Source: Pseudomonas nitroreducens
GTDB taxonomy: Bacteria; Pseudomonadota; Gammaproteobacteria; Pseudomonadales; Pseudomonadaceae
Length of the DNA: 64,000 nt
Reading direction: 5' to 3'
Assembly: GCF_014204515.1 (NCBI RefSeq)
Contig: NZ_JACHLI010000003.1
Span: 124,001-188,000, forward strand
Part shown: in pieces, positions 49,524 to 57,809 of the stretch
How positions within the stretch are numbered: the stretch's first letter is position 1
Layout of the letters: every line of letters begins with the position of its first letter
The notes under the pieces: generated by a model
Database searches by the model: none
Told to the model about the DNA's origin: nothing
The model's input: the letters and a program-made list of their open reading frames with translations, nothing else
Program-made: the position numbers and the translations under genes

Positions 49524-52064
49524 TCACAGCGCGCAAGGCGCTTCCAAGGTTTCAAGCCCGGCGGCCATTTGAGCGAACTGGGTGCTATACGTGATGCGGC
49601 AGCTTTGCTCATCGCTCAACGCCACGCTCAGTTGGCCGTGATCCCCCTCGACCCGCGCGAATATCCTGCCACCCTGCCCCACCACGCCGACTTCCTCGCC
49701 TTTCTCGTTGAGGACGCTGGCGCCGAACGGCAACGGACTGCCATCGGCCTGTCGACTCTGGATCAGCACGGCGTGGCCGCTTACGGTGTCGAAATTGACC
49801 AGCACGACGGCGCCGCTGCGCGGGACCACGTCCTGGATGGTGCTCTTGAGCTCGATGTCGTCGGAGAGACCCTTGGGGTCCAGTTCCAGGGTGTTGATCC
49901 GGTACGGCGAGAGGTACGGCACGACCGCCTGGCCCTTGCCGTCCAGCTTGACATTGCTTGCATTGCCAACCTGGGCGCCGGCCGCGCCGGGCGCGTCGAT
50001 GATGGCGATGCTGTCACCCAGGGTCTGGCCGAAGGTGACGCCGGCCGGGTGGGCGACGATGGAGCCACTGATGCCGGCGGAGGCCTGCTGATAATCGCTG
50101 CCCTGACTGAGCGAGGCGTTGAGAGTGCCATAGGACGCTCGGTACTGACCGTTGCCACCTACGCTGTTGCTGACACCCTCCTTGCCTGGGCGATCCTGGG
50201 TGGCGGAAAGGCCATAGATGATCTGGCCATCCTTGCCGGTGGTGCCGCTGAGGGTGTTCTGCAGGCTGCTGGTGCCGTCGCCTGAGCGGCTGTAGCTGCT
50301 GCTCAGGTAAGGCCGGTTGCTGCCCACGCCGCCGATGGGCAAGGACAGGCTGAGAGTGAGTTGGTTGTCCGCCTCGCCGAAGGCATCCTGGGTACGGGCG
50401 GCGCTGACGGAGGTGCTGCCCCAACTCCAGCTGTGGGTGTAGCCGGCCTGGAACTGGGTGTCGTAGCCGGTATCATTCCAGTAGTTCTGACGCGAGCCAT
50501 TGAGGTACAGGTAGCCACGGCCAAGGGTCTGGCTGACATTGACTTCCGCACGGCTGCGAGCGCGGCGGATGGCATCGACGCCGCCTTCGCTGTCGCCGAA
50601 CTCATCCAGTTGATCACGTGCGTTGAGGGCGTCATTGATACCGAAATAACCGTCGGTGGAGTAACGATAGGCGGCGCCGGTGAATTGCGTGCCAGTGGAT
50701 TGCAGCACCTTGTTGTAGCTGATGCGCGCCGATTGGCCACTGAAGCTCCGGTCATCCAGATCGGTGCGAGATCTGGTTACGTCGAGACCGAACGCACCAT
50801 ATCCGGTGTTGAGCACGCCGCCGAGCAGGGCAGCGCCGTAGCCATCGAAGACGGTTGCACCGGTATAGCCGGTGATGCTGTTGGTCAGGCCGCGCTGAAA
50901 GGTGATCTGGCCAAGCATGGGTTTGAAGCCATAGGTCAGGTTGCGTACCTGACCGACGCTGGTGGCATAGCGCGATACGCCGGGGCGCAGCGAGCGCGCC
51001 AACGAGGAGAATGGCACGGTGAAGTGGCTTTCCTTGCCGTCGGCCTCGGTGACGATGACTTCGAGGTCGCCGTTGTCACTGGTGGGATTGAGGTCGTCGA
51101 TTTCAAAAGCGCCGGGGGCGACGGTGGTTTCCAGGATGATGTAGCCGTTCTGGCGGATCGTCACCCGCGCGTTGGTGGCGGCCACACCACGCACCACCGG
51201 CGCGAAACCGCGCTGGGAGTCCGGCAGCATGCGGTCATCGCTGAGCAGGCGTACACCACGCAAGGAGACCGAGTCGAACAGGTCGCCATCACTGAAGGCA
51301 TCGCCCAGTGTCAGTTGTGAGCGCAGGCTGTCGATATCGCGCTGGGCGTAGGTGTCCAGCGCCTGATAGTCATTGCCCTGCTCGTTGTCCCAATTCAATG
51401 CGGAACGCTGGCGCAGGTGCCAGTCGCCCAGGTTGAGCCCAGTGTTCAGGCTGGCGTAGGCGTTCTGGCTGTCCAGCCCCTGATTCTGGCTGCGATAGCC
51501 GTTGACGTTGTAGTCGAGGAAAGCCGCGTTGACACCACGGTTCCAGCGATCCGGGCTGACATAGCCGCGCGGATTGCGGCGCAACATGGCCTGCGGAATG
51601 CTTACATCCAGGCGTTGTTCGCCGACATCGACACTGGCGCCGGCGCTTTCGATGAGGGTCGACAGCTCAAGGCAATCACCGGTCAGTTTGTCTTGCGGCA
51701 ATTGATCGAGCCTGGCGCCAAACTGCTCCAGTTGAGCGCGCGAGAAGCACGCCTCGGCATGGCCGGGCTGCGCGCCGGCGATGAAGCGAATGTCCTGCTG
51801 TCCCATCGGGGTGCCATTGAGCAGCACTTCGAGGTTGTAGACGCCCGGCTCGACCAGGTTGCTTTGACTGAAGCGCGCCAGGCTCATGGAGCGTGCCCCC
51901 TGCCCCCAGAGCATGTCACTTTCGAAGCTGGTCGCGTCTTCCTCGTGAGGCCCCGCCAGCACCGGGCCACAGCAAAGACCACTCAGCATGCCGACAGCCA
52001 GCACCAGGGGTTTGAGCTGGAACGCCAAGCGTTTGGAAAACAGAAAGTGACCTGTGCTGTTCAT
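49524..52064 (-). CDS. outer-membrane fimbrial usher (FimD/PapC family)
   Basis: An 846-residue usher. After an N-terminal signal region there is the periplasmic N-domain, the beta-barrel (YNVNGYRSQNQG, TLGDAFSDGDLFDSVSLRGV), the plug region and the C-terminal domains (DAPGAAGAQVGN, PYRINTLELDP, GASVLNEKGEEVG, CRITYSTQFAQ). It secretes and assembles pilus subunits. ATG 52064 has GAGGC upstream. An unusually long 491-bp gap separates it from the chaperone. Confidence 0.95.
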   Translation of the reverse strand: MNSTGHFLFSKRLAFQLKPLVLAVGMLSGLCCGPVLAGPHEEDATSFESDMLWGQGARSMSLARFSQSNLVEPGVYNLEVLLNGTPMGQQDIRFIAGAQPGHAEACFSRAQLEQFGARLDQLPQDKLTGDCLELSTLIESAGASVDVGEQRLDVSIPQAMLRRNPRGYVSPDRWNRGVNAAFLDYNVNGYRSQNQGLDSQNAYASLNTGLNLGDWHLRQRSALNWDNEQGNDYQALDTYAQRDIDSLRSQLTLGDAFSDGDLFDSVSLRGVRLLSDDRMLPDSQRGFAPVVRGVAATNARVTIRQNGYIILETTVAPGAFEIDDLNPTSDNGDLEVIVTEADGKESHFTVPFSSLARSLRPGVSRYATSVGQVRNLTYGFKPMLGQITFQRGLTNSITGYTGATVFDGYGAALLGGVLNTGYGAFGLDVTRSRTDLDDRSFSGQSARISYNKVLQSTGTQFTGAAYRYSTDGYFGINDALNARDQLDEFGDSEGGVDAIRRARSRAEVNVSQTLGRGYLYLNGSRQNYWNDTGYDTQFQAGYTHSWSWGSTSVSAARTQDAFGEADNQLTLSLSLPIGGVGSNRPYLSSSYSRSGDGTSSLQNTLSGTTGKDGQIIYGLSATQDRPGKEGVSNSVGGNGQYRASYGTLNASLSQGSDYQQASAGISGSIVAHPAGVTFGQTLGDSIAIIDAPGAAGAQVGNASNVKLDGKGQAVVPYLSPYRINTLELDPKGLSDDIELKSTIQDVVPRSGAVVLVNFDTVSGHAVLIQSRQADGSPLPFGASVLNEKGEEVGVVGQGGRIFARVEGDHGQLSVALSDEQSCRITYSTQFAQMAAGLETLEAPCAL

Positions 52065-52555
52065 GATCAAGCCTCGCCAGTGTCCTGTAGACGGCCCCGT
52101 GTTTTGGGCATGCCAAACTCCCTCCCGGCGCAGTGGCGGGTGTCCAGAAGGAGCGTTATCGGAGGTGGTTTAAGCGGGTCGCCCCGCTCGGTTCAGGTCG
52201 GAGGAAGCCAGATGCACACGGTGTTGCCGCGATGGACCGTGCCGGGGCGGGAAGTCTCCTCAGGGGTGGTATTCAGCAACGGGGTCATGGCATGAGTCCT
52301 TCTGTTCGAGTGATCTCCGCCTTTTCAGCAAGTGCGGGAGCGATGGGACAAGTCTCCGCCTCGCATGGAACTCGCCCTACCGTAATTTCCCTGCACCCCT
52401 GTAGGGTTTTTCCTAATGAGTAGCTGGCTATCTATTTGAGCGAAGCTTCGCCCCGCCCCGACAAGGGCGAGCTCATTGGCAGGCAGTGGGATGAGGCGGC
52501 GCGGAGCCGAACTCGCTGGCACTAAGGCAGGCGCCACGGAGGGCTGGATTGAAGA
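52065..52555. other. 491-bp gap between chaperone and usher genes
   Basis: This interval inside a fimbrial operon holds a 31-codon frame (52193-52288) and an otherwise non-coding stretch. Chaperone and usher genes are normally separated by a few dozen bases. It may contain a second promoter for the usher, or the remains of a lost subunit gene. I find no full pilin or signal peptide in it. Confidence 0.5.
52193..52288 (-). CDS. possible 31-residue leader peptide or remnant
   Basis: A frame starting MTPLLNTTPEETSRPG and ending CIWLPPT, with AAGGA eight bases before the ATG. It sits between chaperone and usher. It has no signal peptide and is not a pilin. It could be a leader, a short regulatory peptide or chance. 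No relatives recognised. Confidence 0.25.
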   Translation of the reverse strand: MTPLLNTTPEETSRPGTVHRGNTVCIWLPPT

Positions 52556-53305
52556 TCAGGGCTTCAAGGATTGGGAATGCTCGATCGTTGCGCCCAGGTC
52601 ACTGATGCTCGTGTAGTCCACCTTGCCGCCCGAGCCGAGAACGGCAGAGTTTTTCAGCGGCATCATCTTCTGTTCGCCAGGGGCAAGCATGCTGGAGTTG
52701 ATGTCCAGGGTCGGGCTGGCGGTCTGCCCGTTGCTGCTGACGCTTACCTTACCGAGAGTGACGTAGTACGGGCTGTCGTTGCGGCACTCCAGGGCCCAGT
52801 CGGGGCCATTGCGCCGCAGACGCCACTGCAGTTGCTCGGCAGCGGCTGTGACGTTGCCCGGCAAGCCCGCCGGACGGTAGAAGAGTTTGACGCGGCTGCG
52901 GAAGGCGATCTTCAGTCTGTTCTGACCTTCTGCCGAAGAGGGTGGCACTTCAAGCACGTTGAGCCAGAACAGCGACTCACTATCTTGCGGCAGGACCTTT
53001 TGCCCGGTGTAGCGGATGCGCAACGCCTGCCCCTTGCTCGGATCGATTCGAGCGATGGGAGGAGTGAGGACGAAGGGTGCGGCGGACGTATCCGGCGTCG
53101 CCTGGACATTGCCTTCGTCTATCCAGGATTGCACCAACATCGGCGACTGGCCGTCATTGCTCAGTTTAACCGTCACTTCGCGCTGGGACGCGTCATACAC
53201 CACGCGAGTTCCGGTAATCACAATGGAGGCTTGCGCCTGAGCGATCATCAAGCAGGCAGCTACCAGCAAGCCCCATGCTCGACCACAGAGCAACGTACGT
53301 TTCAT
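52556..53305 (-). CDS. periplasmic fimbrial chaperone (FimC/PapD family)
   Basis: A 249-residue chaperone: signal peptide (1-26, ending AQAQA), the N-terminal immunoglobulin fold with IVITGTRVVYDASQREVTVKL, the conserved SLFWLNVLEVPP and FRSRVKLFYRPAGL motifs, and a second domain. Basic residues that bind the subunit C-terminus fit the Arg near the N-terminus and the Lys in RSRVKLFYRP. It delivers subunits to the usher. Confidence 0.95.
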   Translation of the reverse strand: MKRTLLCGRAWGLLVAACLMIAQAQASIVITGTRVVYDASQREVTVKLSNDGQSPMLVQSWIDEGNVQATPDTSAAPFVLTPPIARIDPSKGQALRIRYTGQKVLPQDSESLFWLNVLEVPPSSAEGQNRLKIAFRSRVKLFYRPAGLPGNVTAAAEQLQWRLRRNGPDWALECRNDSPYYVTLGKVSVSSNGQTASPTLDINSSMLAPGEQKMMPLKNSAVLGSGGKVDYTSISDLGATIEHSQSLKP

Positions 53306-53338
53306 GGTAAACCTCGGGTTGAAAGCGAACGATCCAGG

Positions 53339-53377
53339 CCTCGCATGAGCCGATCATTGTCGATGGCCCGTGCGAGG
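53339..53377. promoter_or_regulatory. stem-loop between major pilin and chaperone genes
   Basis: CCTCGCA (53339-53345) and TGCGAGG (53371-53377) form a 7-bp outer stem with an inner GCC/GGC pair, in the 85-bp gap after the pilin gene. In many fimbrial operons such a hairpin makes pilin mRNA more abundant than downstream mRNA. Confidence 0.5.
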
Positions 53378-53390
53378 TATTGCGCTCGAT

Positions 53391-53930
53391 TTACGGATAC
53401 ACAATCGAGTAGGTCACGCTGGAATTCACTTCGCCTGCACTCGGGGTAGCCGAGTTCGAGTAGTACTTCACGGTGAAGGGCATGCTGGCGCCGGTCCCCG
53501 AGAGATTGGTGAACGCCGAGGCCGGCGCAGTCCCAAGCTGCAGGGAAGTGCCATCGCGGAAGATGGCCAGATCGACTTCTTGAGCGCCACTGCCGGTGTT
53601 CTTCAGGCGGCCCTGGGACGTCACGTTGGCGCCTGGTTCGAAGAAGACGGCCACGCCTGGGTTGCCGCTAGCTTCGCTGCCGGTGCAACCGGAAAGGTCG
53701 ATGGTGAAATTGGTGTCGCCGCCGGTGGTGCCAACGCCTGCCAGGGAAGTCTTGGAAACGGTGGGCAGGGTAACGGTGCCGTCACCGGTGCCAGCGCCGT
53801 TGATCTTGATGGTGCAGGTGACGTCCTGAACCTTGCCATTGAAGGTGAGGGTACCGTCGGCGGCCTCGGCCTGATGCGCAGCGGCAATCAGGGCGGCCAG
53901 GGTGGTGAAGGAGATCAGGGCTTTTTTCAT
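53391..53930 (-). CDS. major fimbrial subunit (type 1 pilin family)
   Basis: A 179-residue pilin: signal peptide MKKALISFTTLAALIAAAHQ through AEA, N-terminal donor strand (DGTLTFNGKVQDVTCTIKIN), disulfide cysteines (VTCTIK and LSGCTGS), and C-terminal SSVTYSIVYP. It is the first gene of the operon pilin-chaperone-usher-adhesin. Promoter region contains AT-rich inverted repeats. Confidence 0.94.
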   Translation of the reverse strand: MKKALISFTTLAALIAAAHQAEAADGTLTFNGKVQDVTCTIKINGAGTGDGTVTLPTVSKTSLAGVGTTGGDTNFTIDLSGCTGSEASGNPGVAVFFEPGANVTSQGRLKNTGSGAQEVDLAIFRDGTSLQLGTAPASAFTNLSGTGASMPFTVKYYSNSATPSAGEVNSSVTYSIVYP

Positions 53931-54050
53931 TTCGGCATTCCTAGTCTGTGAGTGAGTGCTCCTCCATCAGCTTCAATGGAGGAGACACACAGATTCTGGA
54001 ATCACTCGCCGGACCGCCCTGCCGTATAACCCCTATCGACTCGTAGGAAT

Positions 54051-54092
54051 AATCTCTAAAAATTCCAAATCAGAGATTTATCTTTCGATAAA
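54051..54092 (-). promoter_or_regulatory. AT-rich promoter region of the fimbrial operon with inverted repeats
   Basis: AATCTCT (54051-54057) pairs with AGAGATT (54072-54078), and TTTATC (54077-54082) with GATAAA (54087-54092). The stretch is far more AT-rich than the surroundings and lies 121-162 bp upstream of the pilin start. Typical of a silenced, regulated fimbrial promoter; exact -10 not assigned. Confidence 0.4.
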
Positions 54093-54145
54093 TTCCGACC
54101 AGGCCACCTGACAAACGGGCCGGCACCCACCCTCCAGTGCCGCTA

Positions 54146-55039
54146 TCAGACGGTCGCTTCCCTGACCTCGGTCTTCGCGCCACGGCTGACCCACCAGCCG
54201 AACAGGCCAGCAGTGAAGAACATCAGCACGCCGTAGATGGCCGCCGGAATGGCCATGGTGCTGTTGTTCAGCAGCATGGGGCTGAGCGCCAGGGCGATGG
54301 CCAGGGTGCCGTTGTGGATGCCGATCTCCATGCCGATGGCAATGGATTGCGGCTTCGACAGTTTCAGCAGGCGCGGCACGCAATAGCCTACGGCAAGGCT
54401 GAGCAGGTTGAAGCTCAGGGCCGCGGCGCCGACGATGGGCGCATAGGTCAGGAAGGTCTGCCAGTCCTTGGTCACGGCCACGCCGATGATCACCGCCAGC
54501 AGCAGCGCGGAGAGAATCTTCACCGGTTTCTGCAGCGCCGCCGCCACGCTTGGCAGCAGGCGCCGCACGAGCATGCCGATGGCCACCGGCCCGAGCACGA
54601 TGACGAACACCTGCAGCACCTTGCCGAACTGCAACGGGATGGTCTGGCCGTCGTTCATGAAGTACAGCAGCGACATATTGACGATCAGCGGCATGGTGAG
54701 GATGGCGATCACCGAGTTCACCGCGGTCAACGTGATGTTCAGCGCCACGTCACCGTGGGCCAGGTGGCTGTAGAGGTTCGCCGTGGTGCCACCGGGGGAG
54801 GCGGCCAGCAGCATCATGCCCACCGCCAGCGCCGCTTCGAGAGCGAAGCCGACGGTGATGAGGAAGCACGCCAGGGGCAACAGGATGATCTGACAGACCA
54901 GACCGATCAGTACGGGTTTGGGATAACGGACGACACGGGCAAAGTCGGCAACGGTCAGGGACAGGCCGAGGCCCAGCATGATGATGCCCAGGGCGATGGG
55001 CATGAAGAGCGTCAGCAAGGGATCGTTGGTCATTGTCAT
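54146..55039 (-). CDS. bile acid:sodium symporter family (BASS) transporter
   Basis: A 297-residue protein with about nine spans. Conserved: PIALGIIMLGLGLSLTVADF, MMLLAASPGGTTANLYSHLAHGDVALNITLT, recognisable by SPGGTTAN, and IGMEIGIHNGTLAIALA, the sodium-binding crossover. It imports an organic anion; substrate unknown. GGAG lies just before ATG 55039. I recall a transporter at this place in P. aeruginosa (PA1650). Confidence 0.92.
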   Translation of the reverse strand: MTMTNDPLLTLFMPIALGIIMLGLGLSLTVADFARVVRYPKPVLIGLVCQIILLPLACFLITVGFALEAALAVGMMLLAASPGGTTANLYSHLAHGDVALNITLTAVNSVIAILTMPLIVNMSLLYFMNDGQTIPLQFGKVLQVFVIVLGPVAIGMLVRRLLPSVAAALQKPVKILSALLLAVIIGVAVTKDWQTFLTYAPIVGAAALSFNLLSLAVGYCVPRLLKLSKPQSIAIGMEIGIHNGTLAIALALSPMLLNNSTMAIPAAIYGVLMFFTAGLFGWWVSRGAKTEVREATV

Positions 55040-55255
55040 TATTCTCCAACTGGGGTGGGCCGATTGTTTCGGCCTCTGAGGGGCTTGTAACTGGCCTTGC
55101 AGGCCAAAACCACTTCATCGTGTAACAGAGTGCGAAAGTTTGTAGCGAATGGGGTGGGATCTTGTGGCGGCCACTGGGTAGGACCGCGCTTTACGAGCGA
55201 TCGCGGAGATGGGCTGGGTGCCCCACCCGTCCTGCATCGAAGTACTAGCAGAACT

Positions 55256-55332
55256 GTAGGAGCGAGCTTGCTCGCGAACCGCCCAGCGCCGCTGCGGCAT
55301 GGGAACCCGTTCGCGAGCAAGCTCGCTCCTAC
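55256..55332. repeat. REP pair, GTAGGAGCGAGC type
   Basis: The arm from 55256 starts GTAGGAGCGAGCTTGCTCGC and the arm 55309-55332 ends AAGCTCGCTCCTAC. It is a perfect pair with a 29-base centre. The whole 55040-55587 gap is repeats; I see no gene. Confidence 0.9.
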
Positions 55333-55366
55333 AGGTGCTCCGTATAGCGGTTGGTGTTGGGCTTGT

Positions 55367-55401
55367 CCCCTCACCCCAGCCCTCTCCCCAAGGAGAGGGG
55401 G
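55367..55401. repeat. CCCTCTCCC-type hairpin repeat
   Basis: CCCCTCACCCCAGCCCTCTC then CCCAAGGAGAGGGGG: a shortened member of the CCCTCTCCC family. Confidence 0.75.
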
Positions 55402-55486
55402 CCGTCCGCTGTGGCAGCAAGTTCTGCGCTCGCCGGGAAAACCGGACGGCTCAACTCACGCCGATCTGCCCGACACGCTCAGCCGC

Positions 55487-55562
55487 GTAGGGCGCATAAC
55501 CTGGAACAGGTTATCCGCCACCGGATCAGCGGCGGATAACGCTGGCGCGTTATCCGCCCTAC
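55487..55562. repeat. REP-like element, GTAGGGCG family
   Basis: GTAGGGCG (55487-55494) and CGCCCTAC (55555-55562) with inner GGCGGATAACG and TTATCCGCC stems, directly after the SDR gene. Confidence 0.85.
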
Positions 55563-55587
55563 AGGAACATCAAGCGATGGCGCAGGA

Positions 55588-56349
55588 TCAGATCGCCGTC
55601 GCGCCGCCATCCACCGGCAGCGCGATACCGGTGGTGAAGCCGGCGTTGTCGCTGCACAGGTAGAGCACCGCGGCGGCGATTTCCTCGACGCGGCCGACGC
55701 GGCCCACCGGGTGCATGGCGGCGGCAAACTCGGCCTTCTTCGGGTCAGCCTCGTAGGCGCGGCGGAACATATCGGTGTCGATCACCGCCGGGCACACGGC
55801 GTTGACGCGGATTTTCTTTTTCGCGTACTCGATGGCAGCGGATTTGGTCAGGCCCAGCACCGCGTGCTTGGAGGCCGCGTAGATGCTCATTTTCGGCGCG
55901 GCGCCCAGGCCTGCGACGGAGGCGGTGTTGACGATGGCGCCGCCGCCCTGCTCCAGCATCACTGGAATCTGGTGCTTCATGCACAGCCACACGCCCTTGA
56001 CGTTGACGCCCATGATGGCGTCGAACTCGCTCTCCTCGCCGTCGGCCAGCTTGCCCTTCTCGATCTCGATGCCGGCGTTGTTGAAGGCGTAGTCCAGGCG
56101 GCCGTAGGCAGCCACGGTGCCGTCCACCAGCGCCTTGACCTCGGCGTCGCGGGTCACGTCGCAGCGGATGAAGGTGGCTTCGCCGCCGGCCGCGCGGATC
56201 AGCTCGACGGTGGCTTCGCCGCCCTTGGCGTCGACATCGGAAACCACGACCTTCACGCCCTGCTGGGCGAAGGCCTGGGCGGTGGCGCGACCGATGCCAT
56301 TACCGGCGCCGGTGACCAGGGCGACCTGGCCGGAAAGCAGCTGACTCAT
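55588..56349 (-). CDS. short-chain dehydrogenase/reductase
   Basis: A 253-residue classical SDR: VTGAGNGIGRATAQAFAQQG near the N-terminus, FNNAGIEI, the catalytic Ser-Tyr-Lys set (NTASVAGLGAAPKMSIYAASK) and PVDGGATAI at the end. It resembles 3-oxoacyl-ACP reductase-like glucose-dehydrogenase-type SDRs; substrate unknown. Divergent from the medium-chain reductase gene, perhaps a functional pair. Confidence 0.93.
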   Translation of the reverse strand: MSQLLSGQVALVTGAGNGIGRATAQAFAQQGVKVVVSDVDAKGGEATVELIRAAGGEATFIRCDVTRDAEVKALVDGTVAAYGRLDYAFNNAGIEIEKGKLADGEESEFDAIMGVNVKGVWLCMKHQIPVMLEQGGGAIVNTASVAGLGAAPKMSIYAASKHAVLGLTKSAAIEYAKKKIRVNAVCPAVIDTDMFRRAYEADPKKAEFAAAMHPVGRVGRVEEIAAAVLYLCSDNAGFTTGIALPVDGGATAI

Positions 56350-56427
56350 GGGTGATCCTCGAAGCGGAGTGGAAATAACCGTCGCAGTCTAGCCAGCGTG
56401 TCGCGGGCGCGAAGCACTATCAGGCGG

Positions 56428-56439
56428 AGCGACGTCGCT
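56428..56439. promoter_or_regulatory. 12-bp perfect palindrome in the SDR/MDR divergent region
   Basis: AGCGACGTCGCT, in the 226-bp gap between two divergent oxidoreductase genes. It may be an operator for both; a GC-rich palindrome of this length can also occur by chance. Confidence 0.3.
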
Positions 56440-56575
56440 GCATCCATGGCAATGATGATTCCCGCAAAGCCGGATCACTGGAACCGATGGGTGGACATTC
56501 CCCCGGCGGACGGAACTTGCCGTCGAGCGCCGCGCGGACTATCACCTAGGCTTTCCCCTGACCGAGTCCACTGCC

Positions 56576-57580
56576 ATGTCCGCCCAGATCAACCGCCAGT
56601 TCCAGCTCGCCCAGCGCCCGGTCGGCGCCGCCACCCGCGACACCTTCGCCTACGTGGAAACCCCGGTCGGCGAGCCCGGCCCCGGGCAGATCCTGGTGAA
56701 GAACCAGTACCTGTCGCTGGACCCGGCCATGCGCGGCTGGATGAACGATGCCAAGTCCTACATCGCCCCGGTGGCCATCGGCGACGTCATGCGCGCCCTC
56801 GGCGTGGGCAAGGTGGTCGCCTCGCAGCACCCGGACTTCAAGGTCGGCGACGAAGTGAACGGCGCCCTCGGCGTGCAGGACTATTTCCTCGGCGAGCCCA
56901 AGGGCTTCTACAAGGTCGACAGCCAGCGCGCGCCGCTGCCGCTGTACCTGTCGGCACTGGGCATGACCGGCATGACCGCCTACTTCGGCTTCCTCGACGT
57001 CGGCCTGCCCCAGGCCGGTGACACCGTGGTCGTTTCCGGCGCCGCCGGCGCGGTGGGCAGCGTGGTCGGGCAGATCGCGAAAATCAAAGGCTGCCGCGTG
57101 GTGGGCATCGCCGGTGGCGCCGACAAGTGCCGCTACCTGATCGATGAACTGGGCTTCGACGGCGCCATCGACTACAAGGCCGAGGACGTCAATGCCGGCC
57201 TCAAGCGCGAATGCCCCAAGGGCGTGAACGTGTTCTTCGACAACGTCGGCGGCGACATCCTCGACGCCGTGCTGGCCCGCCTGGCGCCCAAGGCGCGGGT
57301 AGTGATCTGCGGCGCGATCAGCCAGTACAACAACAAGGAAGCCGTGCGCGGCCCGGCCAATTATCTCTCGCTGCTGGTCAACCGCGCGCGCATGGAAGGC
57401 ATGGTGGTGATGGACTACGCCCACCGCTTCCAGGAAGGCTTCAAGGACATGGCGAGCTGGATCGCCGAGGGCAAGCTGAAGTCGAAGGAAGACATCGTCG
57501 AAGGCCTGGAAACCTTCCCCGAAACCCAGGCCAAGCTGTTCAGCGGGGAGAACTTCGGCAAGCTGGTGCTGAAGGTCTGA
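56576..57580 (+). CDS. NADP-dependent medium-chain reductase (CurA/LTB4DH-like)
   Basis: A 334-residue zinc-free medium-chain oxidoreductase: NQYLSLDPAMRGWMND, VVSGAAGAVGSVVGQIAKIKG (NADPH loop) and FFDNVGGDILDAVLARLA, GAISQYNN. The family reduces alkenals and 2-enones such as curcumin or prostaglandin-like substrates. Divergent from an SDR. I recall PA1648/PA1649 as the positional homologues. Confidence 0.93.
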   Translation: MSAQINRQFQLAQRPVGAATRDTFAYVETPVGEPGPGQILVKNQYLSLDPAMRGWMNDAKSYIAPVAIGDVMRALGVGKVVASQHPDFKVGDEVNGALGVQDYFLGEPKGFYKVDSQRAPLPLYLSALGMTGMTAYFGFLDVGLPQAGDTVVVSGAAGAVGSVVGQIAKIKGCRVVGIAGGADKCRYLIDELGFDGAIDYKAEDVNAGLKRECPKGVNVFFDNVGGDILDAVLARLAPKARVVICGAISQYNNKEAVRGPANYLSLLVNRARMEGMVVMDYAHRFQEGFKDMASWIAEGKLKSKEDIVEGLETFPETQAKLFSGENFGKLVLKV

Positions 57581-57606
57581 CGCCGCTGCCATTGCTGGCG
57601 TAATTC

Positions 57607-57677
57607 GTAGGAGCGGACTCCGTCCGCGATAGGCCCGCATCGCGCCGCAAGCCATCGCGGACGAAGTCCGCTCCTAC
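57607..57677. repeat. REP pair, GTAGGAGCGGACT type
   Basis: The arm from 57607 starts GTAGGAGCGGACTCCGTC and the arm ending 57677 is AAGTCCGCTCCTAC. It lies after the reductase gene. Confidence 0.9.
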
Positions 57678-57784
57678 GAGTCTCCCCACACCGGCACGAT
57701 CTTGCCGAGGTTCTGCATTTCGCGCTCTATCTCGATGATTTCCGACAAGCTCTGCTGAGGCTTTCCAGCTAGGATTTCCCCTTG
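57674..57784 (-). pseudogene. possible coding remnant, minus strand
   Basis: Read on the minus strand, this stretch codes ...GKPQQSLSEIIEIEREMQ then NLGKIVPVWGDS-stop, with Pseudomonas-like third positions over the last 25 codons and a TAG that falls in the REP arm. There is no ATG at the head and no good ribosome site. It could be the C-terminal remnant of a lost gene or a small gene with a rare start. Function not recognised. Confidence 0.25.
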
Positions 57785-57809
57785 GTCGATTCCAAGGAAG
57801 ATCCCCTCG

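Noticed and set aside
52325..52537. Minus-strand frame of 70 codons in the chaperone-usher gap
   Set aside because: It starts at GTG without ribosome site and has no signal peptide or conserved pattern.
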